A DNA stretch of 8,879 nt from DATGHS01 sp035307785 (GTDB taxonomy: Bacteria; Planctomycetota; Planctomycetia; Gemmatales; Gemmataceae): contig DATGHS010000480.1 of assembly GCA_035307785.1 (NCBI GenBank), positions 1-8,879 of the forward strand, read 5' to 3'. Positions 5,217-8,879 of this stretch are shown here, in pieces; positions within the stretch are counted from its first letter, which is position 1, and each line of letters starts with the position of its first letter. The notes beneath the pieces are model-generated. The model did no database searches, was not told the origin of the DNA, and worked only from the letters and a program-made list of their open reading frames with translations. The position numbers were made by a program, and so were the translations under genes.

Positions 5217-7025
5217 TCAAACCATCTGCGTGCTCAGCTTTGGCTCGGCGGCGACTTTCTCTGGTTCGTTGGCGGGAACCATCGGCAGCACGGACTTTGG
5301 CACGTTCTTCATCTTGCGAACGGGGCCCTTGTACAGGCTCCACAGCCAACTGGAGCTTTCGAGGAACGACTTCACCACGCCCAGCATGCCGTAAACCTGC
5401 CACATCACCCGGTATTTCTTCAACGGATCGTTCTTCTTCATGAAAATCTTGAAGAAGTTCACCGGGTTGTAGAAGCTGGCATAAGCGAGAAACACGTTTA
5501 GTTGCTTCTGCCAGGGCTTCGGGTCCTTGGTGGCGATGCAATGATTACCGTCGTACAGGTAGTCTTCCAACTTGTGTTTGCCGGCCTCTTCGATGACCAT
5601 GCCGTCTTCGTACGGCTGTTCGTAGCCCTTGCTGCCAACCGACGGCGTGAGGATGGTCACCTGCATGCTGACCGAGCCGCTCTTGTGCAGGAAGCGCACC
5701 TGGTTCAGTAGACCGTAAAGGTTGCCGCGACTGGCCAAAGGTTGGCCGTCGTGATGCATCATCATCGACATGGGCGCAATGCCCACCTTGTTCATGATTT
5801 GGAAGAGTTTCTGGGTCTTTTCCGGCGTCTGGCCTTTCTTCACCAATTCGGCGGTCATGTCTTCGATGCCAAACCAAATCGCCTTTAATCCGCCTTCGTA
5901 GCAGAGCGGCAGCAGGTCGGCATTTTTGAAGACATCGTACTCCGTCGCTTCCGTACCAAGAAAGATCCGCTCGCGGAGTGTTTTGCCTCGGACTTTTCCC
6001 TTCGCTAGCTCGGTAAACAGTTCCTCGACTGTTTCCCGGCTATTGAACAAGTTGTCATCCGTGCCAAAGAAATAATCCATTCCTGTGCGATTGCCGATCA
6101 CCTCGATCTCATCGCGCAGCCGTTCTGGGCTCTTCCAGCGAAAGGTGAATTGGTTGTAGGCCGGAATCGGGCAATATGAACAATGGAACTTGCAGCCGTG
6201 CGTTGTCACCAGACTGATGATCCCGCCGTAGCGGCCCAGGCGCTCCACCGGCACCGGCCGGGCCGACATCTGATGCCGGCGATGCGGCGGTTCAAGCAGG
6301 CCCAGAGCTCCGATAGGGTGAGGCAATTCGTCGAGGTCTTGCACCATGCGCTGCACGCCGGTGTCGATGAGCCGGCCCAGCGGCGCCTTCTCATCACCTT
6401 CGCGGAAGACAAGTCCTGGAATATCGTCGAGCAAGCCGGAGCGCCGCAAGCGGTGGAACGTCTTGCGCGGATGTTCCTTTTTGCCGCGATGCGACATGAT
6501 GCGCTCGAGAAGCTCGAGGATTACGTATTCTTCCCCGGTACACGCCACGTCGGCACTGATCTTTCGCTGCGGATCAATGCCGAAGAAATCCCACGGTTCG
6601 TAAATCGCCTTCGCGCCGCCCGCCAGAATAAACGGCCGCTCGTCGCCGAGCTTATAGGCGTCGGCAATCATTTCGTAGGCCGAGGCGCTGTGAATCTGCA
6701 TGCTGGAGACAAAGAGCATCTGCGGCAGCTCGCCATCGAAGCGGGCTTCGCTCGGGCGGAAGTTGGGATTCCATTGCCGCTGCACGATGCGCGTTTTCTT
6801 GAAGCCGGAGCTATAAAGCGCAGCCGCCACGGCGCGCGGACCGGCGGTCAACAGTTTCATGTCGGTGAAGAGGAAAGGCCCGAGGCGGGTGCGAAAATCG
6901 AAAGCATATGTGACCAGACAAGGTATTTCAGCGGCTTCCGGAAACGCTTGAAGTGAGGCTTCCAACTCCCGATACTGCCCCGGCTTGGTGTAACGATCAT
7001 TTTTGGGGCGGCTCACCAACTCCAT
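5217..7025 (-). CDS. B12-binding-domain radical SAM protein, substrate unknown
   Basis: A 602-residue cytoplasmic radical SAM enzyme. Its 4Fe-4S cluster motif is CKFHCSYC (Cys278, Cys282, Cys285), on the strand ISLVTTHG. The SAM-contact elements FFGTDDN (319-325) and WFGIED (384-389) follow as in the B12-binding radical SAM family. The N-terminal part (about 50-175) has the Rossmann-like layout of a cobalamin-binding domain (LTAGPRAVAAALYSSGF, then LFVSSMQIHSASAYEMI, then FILAGGAKAIY). It lacks the DxHxxG cobalamin-ligand motif, so any cobalamin would bind without a lower His ligand. The C-terminal ~100 residues are helical and aromatic-rich. The ATG at 7023-7025 is chosen because AAAGGG lies 6 nt upstream. 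A TTG two codons earlier abuts that SD and cannot use it. It is divergent from the adaptor gene. Such enzymes often methylate or rearrange lipids, tetrapyrroles or natural products, but nothing nearby names the substrate. Class firm; reaction unknown. Confidence 0.88.
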   Translation of the reverse strand: MELVSRPKNDRYTKPGQYRELEASLQAFPEAAEIPCLVTYAFDFRTRLGPFLFTDMKLLTAGPRAVAAALYSSGFKKTRIVQRQWNPNFRPSEARFDGELPQMLFVSSMQIHSASAYEMIADAYKLGDERPFILAGGAKAIYEPWDFFGIDPQRKISADVACTGEEYVILELLERIMSHRGKKEHPRKTFHRLRRSGLLDDIPGLVFREGDEKAPLGRLIDTGVQRMVQDLDELPHPIGALGLLEPPHRRHQMSARPVPVERLGRYGGIISLVTTHGCKFHCSYCPIPAYNQFTFRWKSPERLRDEIEVIGNRTGMDYFFGTDDNLFNSRETVEELFTELAKGKVRGKTLRERIFLGTEATEYDVFKNADLLPLCYEGGLKAIWFGIEDMTAELVKKGQTPEKTQKLFQIMNKVGIAPMSMMMHHDGQPLASRGNLYGLLNQVRFLHKSGSVSMQVTILTPSVGSKGYEQPYEDGMVIEEAGKHKLEDYLYDGNHCIATKDPKPWQKQLNVFLAYASFYNPVNFFKIFMKKNDPLKKYRVMWQVYGMLGVVKSFLESSSWLWSLYKGPVRKMKNVPKSVLPMVPANEPEKVAAEPKLSTQMV

Positions 7026-7079
7026 GTGCAACCCTTTCTGGGAGATGTCGCTAACGGGGCGCGAAAATCAATAACGTTG

Positions 7080-7108
7080 GGAAAGAGCAGCAACTTTATC
7101 CTCTTTCC
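7080..7108 (-). promoter_or_regulatory. Inverted repeat in the radical SAM leader
   Basis: GGAAAGAG (7080-7087) and CTCTTTCC (7101-7108) are perfect 8-bp complements with a 13-nt loop. With one bulged G (7079), the flanking TT/AA (7077-7078 and 7109-7110) extend it to 10 pairs. If the candidate promoter at 7122-7150 is right, the repeat lies within the 5' leader of the radical SAM mRNA, about 50-85 nt before the start codon. It could be an RNA hairpin or a DNA operator. No known riboswitch pattern was recognised. Confidence 0.4.
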
Positions 7109-7121
7109 AAAGTATCCGCAC

Positions 7122-7150
7122 AAGATAGGGACAAAGTGCAGCTTTTGCAA
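7122..7150 (-). promoter_or_regulatory. Candidate sigma-70 promoter for the radical SAM gene
   Basis: On the minus strand TTGCAA (7145-7150, 4 of 6 to TTGACA) is followed after exactly 17 nt by TATCTT (7122-7127, 4 of 6 to TATAAT). It would start transcription near 7115 and give a leader of about 90 nt. Spacing is ideal but both hexamers are moderate, so it is a candidate only. Confidence 0.35.
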
Positions 7151-7303
7151 GATCGTTCACCGGAATCTCATGAAAATAACCATGCGGACACCATCTGGCA
7201 TAAGTGCTCTCATCCATCGCGGAATCGTCTGTCACTTACTGCAACAGACATGCCAAAGGCGGAATCTCGCCTGTAGGTCCGCGATTCGAAGGAGTCCGCA
7301 ATC

Positions 7304-7332
7304 TTGCGAGACATTGTCGGACCGCCTATAGT
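7304..7332 (+). promoter_or_regulatory. Probable sigma-70 promoter for the adaptor gene
   Basis: TTGCGA (7304-7309, 4 of 6) and TATAGT (7327-7332, 5 of 6) are separated by exactly 17 nt. Transcription would start near 7339, with a leader of about 50 nt to the ATG at 7392 and the SD GGAGG at 7377-7381. The -35 lies between GGTCCG (7277-7282) and its complement CGGACC (7319-7324), the second of which falls in the spacer, so a regulator could bind across the promoter. This is the best promoter match in the window. Confidence 0.5.
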
Positions 7333-7391
7333 GCCAAATGCAGTAGCAATTTTTCGTTCCACAGCCAACTCCTCTCGGAGGATCGTCGAAT

Positions 7392-8465
7392 ATGAAACCC
7401 ACCAATAAACTGCTTTGCATTTTGGGCATTTGTGCCGCCATGTTTGCTTTGATCGGTTTGCGTTTGCCACAAAGTGAGATCAAGGCTAACCCGCAGAGGC
7501 CAACCGTCCAAAATGTGCCGGCCGACAAGGCACTCAGCGTCGCCGGCAATGTCGAGGCCTTAGAACAAGTGGACCTTTATGCCGGCGTGCCGGGATTTAT
7601 CAACAAAGTAAATGTGGACATCGGCGACCGCGTCAAGAAAGGTGAAGTGCTGGCCGAGCTTTCCGTTCCGGAAATGGAAGCGGAATACAAGCAGAAGGTA
7701 GCCGTGGTGGAGCAGGCGAAGGCGGAGCTTGACGTGACGCGCCGATCGGTGCAGGCGGCCCAAGCGGCGGTCGACTCGGTCAAGCTGCATGTGCGCGAAG
7801 CGGAAGCCGCTGTGAAAAGCGCGCAAGCAAATCTCAATTGGCACAAGACCCAATTGGAGCGTATGAAGAAGTTGTTGGAGAATTCCTCCATCGATCAGGC
7901 GATTTTCGATGAGGCGAATCAAAAGGCCGAGGCCGCCAAGGCTGCCGTCGATGCCGCCGAGGCACGGTTGCTGGCCGTGAAGGCGAGTGTAACTGAAAGC
8001 CAGGTGAACGAACGGCGCGCCGAGGCAATGGTCAAGGTGGCCGAGGCCCGGGTTGCTGTCGCGCATGCCGACGCGCAGCGCTCGGCTGTGATCCTGCAAT
8101 TCGCGCGAGTGACCGCGCCCATTGACGGCATTGTGATTCGACGAAACGTATTTGCCGGCGATTATGCTCAGGCAGCCAATACTGCCAAGATGCAGCCGCT
8201 CTTTGTGGTGGCCCGCGTGGATATCGTGCGCATGGTCATCCAGGTGCCCGAGAACAGTATCGGCCAGGTCACCGTGGACGCCCCGGTCGCCGCGCACTTT
8301 GCGGCGTTGCAGGACCGGGAGTTTAAAGGCAAAATCTCGCGCCTTGGCGGCGCCATCGACCGCAACAATGGCACCCTGCGTGCCGAGATTGATTTGCCAA
8401 ACCCGGAAGGGAAGCTGCTTCCGGGGATGTTTGGCACCGTGAAAATCGGCGAATCCCGGCGGTAG
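7392..8465 (+). CDS. HlyD/RND-type periplasmic adaptor (membrane fusion protein)
   Basis: A 357-residue adaptor linking an inner-membrane pump to an outer-membrane channel. Residues 7-23 form one membrane anchor or uncleaved signal. No lipobox is present (the residues before Cys14 are L-G-I). The first lipoyl half is GFINKVNVDIGDRVKKGEVL (68-87). A long Ala/Glu/Lys-rich antiparallel coiled coil spans about 96-232. The second lipoyl half is VTAPIDGIVIRRNVFAGDYA (240-259). The beta-barrel follows (PLFVVARVDIVRMVIQVPE, 269-287), ending LPGMFGTVKI (343-352). At the hairpin tip the TolC-docking pattern RxxxLxxxxxxS is R157...L161...D168, with Asp in place of Ser. The start is supported by GGAGG 10 nt upstream. 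No ABC or RND pump gene lies within the window; upstream is divergent, and the next plus-strand gene is a probable surface protein, so this adaptor is orphaned here. Transported substrate cannot be inferred. Confidence 0.93.
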   Translation: MKPTNKLLCILGICAAMFALIGLRLPQSEIKANPQRPTVQNVPADKALSVAGNVEALEQVDLYAGVPGFINKVNVDIGDRVKKGEVLAELSVPEMEAEYKQKVAVVEQAKAELDVTRRSVQAAQAAVDSVKLHVREAEAAVKSAQANLNWHKTQLERMKKLLENSSIDQAIFDEANQKAEAAKAAVDAAEARLLAVKASVTESQVNERRAEAMVKVAEARVAVAHADAQRSAVILQFARVTAPIDGIVIRRNVFAGDYAQAANTAKMQPLFVVARVDIVRMVIQVPENSIGQVTVDAPVAAHFAALQDREFKGKISRLGGAIDRNNGTLRAEIDLPNPEGKLLPGMFGTVKIGESRR

Positions 8466-8473
8466 GCGATTCG

Positions 8474-8508
8474 CCCCGGGGTTGTACTACTGGGGTCATT
8501 CTTATTTT
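8474..8508 (+). terminator. Weak candidate terminator after the adaptor gene
   Basis: CCCCGG (8474-8479) can pair with CTGGGG (8490-8495), with one G-U, around a 10-nt loop. It is followed a few bases later by a T-rich run (CTTATTTTTT, 8501-8510). It lies 8 nt after the adaptor stop codon. The stem is short and the gap before the T-run is longer than usual, so it is only a candidate. Confidence 0.35.
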
Positions 8509-8611
8509 TTCGGAATTTCTTGGCGGATCGAGCCCAAGATTGTAGTTACTCCTTTTAGTGGCACGATAGCGCGCGAAATCCTCGCGCCCGTCACCCGTTG
8601 CCAGGCTGGTA

Positions 8612-8688
8612 CCCCCCCCTCCCCCGGCTTCCCCCTCCCCGCCGGTTGATTCGCCTTCCCCCCGTCACCCTTCGCCCCCCGTTCGCCC
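8612..8688 (-). repeat. Double C-rich tract; two potential G-quadruplexes on the minus strand
   Basis: On the plus strand, runs of C8, C5, C5 and C4 (8612-8619, 8621-8625, 8631-8635, 8637-8640) are separated by 1, 5 and 1 nt. A second set of C6, C3, C6 and C3 (8658-8663, 8668-8670, 8675-8680, 8686-8688) is separated by 4, 4 and 5 nt. Read on the minus strand, each set fits the G3+ N1-7 rule for an intramolecular G-quadruplex. The plus strand could form i-motifs. The tract ends about 70 nt before the start codon of the surface-protein gene. C runs of this length may also be slippage-prone. Confidence 0.7.
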
Positions 8689-8759
8689 TTGATTAATTCA
8701 AGATTTTCATTCTTTCGGGCGAGAAATTGTCTCGTTCCACGCTCATTGAGGGGTGACTT

Positions 8760-8879
8760 ATGTCGAAACGAAATTGGACGTCGTGGTTTTCTTTCGGTGC
8801 CCGGCGGGCCGATAAGTCCACCCGCCAACACAAATTCACGCCGCAATTGTTCATTCTGGAAGGCCGCATCGCACCGTGC
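8760..8879 (+). CDS. Probable planctomycete surface/exported protein, N-terminal 40 residues (runs off window)
   Basis: ATG at 8760-8762 follows a strong Shine-Dalgarno sequence (GAGGGG, 8748-8753) with 6-nt spacing. The frame is open for 40 codons to the window end. The N-terminus is basic (MSKRNWTSWFSFGARRADKS) and leads to PQLFILEGRIAPC. The 'LE-R-AP' block after a basic start is characteristic of large planctomycete surface or extracellular proteins (often written LEDRxxPS or LEERxAP), where it is thought to be an export or processing signal. That link is from general knowledge of these proteomes, not from a search. The hydrophobic part of a signal and all functional domains are beyond the edge. 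No further function can be given. Confidence 0.75.
   Translation, partial: MSKRNWTSWFSFGARRADKSTRQHKFTPQLFILEGRIAPC

Larger units (their letters stand above)
7026..7391. other. Divergent control region between radical SAM and adaptor genes
   Basis: 366 nt with no supportable gene, visibly richer in A/T than the flanking coding sequence. From left to right it holds: the SD of the radical SAM gene (AAAGGG on the minus strand); an inverted repeat GGAAAGAG/CTCTTTCC (7080-7087/7101-7108); a candidate minus-strand promoter (7122-7150); a 23-nt dyad GTCTGT-N11-ACAGAC (7227-7249); a small dyad AGGCG-N6-CGCCT (7257-7272); GGTCCG (7277-7282) with its complement CGGACC (7319-7324) flanking the plus-strand -35; a good plus-strand promoter (7304-7332); and the adaptor's SD GGAGG (7377-7381). 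The short open frames here lack SD sites and protein-like composition. Confidence 0.7.
8466..8759. other. Intergenic spacer before the partial surface-protein gene
   Basis: 294 nt. The first part holds the weak terminator and two short dyads: CTTGG-N10-CCAAG (8519-8538) and GCGCG-N7-CGCGC (8571-8587). The middle is a strongly strand-biased C-rich tract (8612-8688), listed separately. The last part before the start codon has small dyads CTTGA-TTAAT-TCAAG (8688-8702) and CGAGA-AATTG-TCTCG (8720-8734). The Shine-Dalgarno sequence GAGGGG at 8748-8753 belongs to the next gene. No convincing -35/-10 pair was found. Confidence 0.6.

Noticed and set aside
6183..6956. 257-codon open frame antisense to the radical SAM gene
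   Set aside because: It mirrors the third-position bias of the real gene on the opposite strand, has no ribosome site and no recognisable motif.
7026..7031. TTG start of the radical SAM gene at 7031
   Set aside because: The AAAGGG ribosome site directly abuts this TTG with no spacing, whereas it is 6 nt from the ATG at 7025.
7026..7331. 101-codon plus-strand frame in the divergent spacer
   Set aside because: Starts at a GTG inside the radical SAM ribosome-site region, lacks its own ribosome site, and overlaps both candidate promoters. Composition is not protein-like.
7026..7391. Cobalamin riboswitch ahead of the B12-type radical SAM gene
   Set aside because: No B12-box-like sequence was found, and the leader from the likely promoter (about 90 nt) is too short for a full cobalamin riboswitch.
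7210..7470. 86-codon minus-strand frame with a CPKC pair, suggesting a zinc-finger protein
   Set aside because: It begins inside the adaptor gene at a GTG with no ribosome site, and the Cys residues come from reading the adaptor's signal-anchor codons antisense. The second half covers the promoter region.
7560..8297. 245-codon open frame antisense to the adaptor gene
   Set aside because: His/Leu/Gly-rich peptide produced by the Ala/Glu/Lys coiled-coil codons read backwards; no domain or start signal.
8502..8846. Collagen-like minus-strand frame (Gly/Lys/Glu-rich)
   Set aside because: The Gly-rich stretch is the C-rich tract read backwards, and the frame overlaps the start of a well-signalled plus-strand gene.

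Overview
The window looks like a piece of a Planctomycetota chromosome, most likely Pirellulales-like. This is inferred from three things. The protein starting at the right edge has the N-terminal 'LExRxAP' signature seen in planctomycete surface proteins. The genes are widely spaced, mostly single and frequently switch strand. Transposable-looking palindromic repeats sit at several gene ends. No database search was possible, so the taxonomy is provisional.

Layout, left to right: (1) the C-terminal end of a TolB-type beta-propeller protein (+, 1-327); (2) a convergent junction with a long CACAGAGA-type palindrome (339-408); (3) a secreted SGNH/GDSL hydrolase very like the PAF-acetylhydrolase Ib alpha family (-, 419-1144); (4) a tandem P-loop/AAA ATPase of unknown role (+, 1370-2899); (5) a perfect hairpin shared by two convergent genes (2902-2925); (6) glutamine-dependent NAD+ synthetase nadE (-, 2936-4978); (7) a 238-nt spacer full of dyads (4979-5216); (8) a B12-binding-type radical SAM protein (-, 5217-7025); (9) a 366-nt divergent control region (7026-7391); (10) a periplasmic adaptor (HlyD/RND-MFP) (+, 7392-8465); (11) a spacer with a two-part C-rich tract that could form G-quadruplexes on the other strand (8612-8688); (12) the first 40 codons of a probable surface protein (+, 8760-8879).

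The genes do not form one obvious pathway. nadE is housekeeping NAD biosynthesis. The SGNH hydrolase, the adaptor and the partial surface protein act at or beyond the inner membrane. The radical SAM protein and the tandem ATPase have no assigned substrate. Only the adaptor and the surface protein gene are neighbours on the same strand with no gene between them, and 294 nt with a possible terminator separate them, so they are probably transcribed separately. No RNA gene, CRISPR array, insertion sequence or phage gene was recognised.

The points most worth following up are: the degenerate second AAA module, which lacks the usual sensor-1 Asn, Walker B Glu and pore loop; the uncharacterised B12-type radical SAM enzyme with a leader hairpin; the double G-quadruplex/i-motif tract; and palindromic repeats apparently reused as terminators. 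I did not find convincing evidence of a new multigene system in this window.
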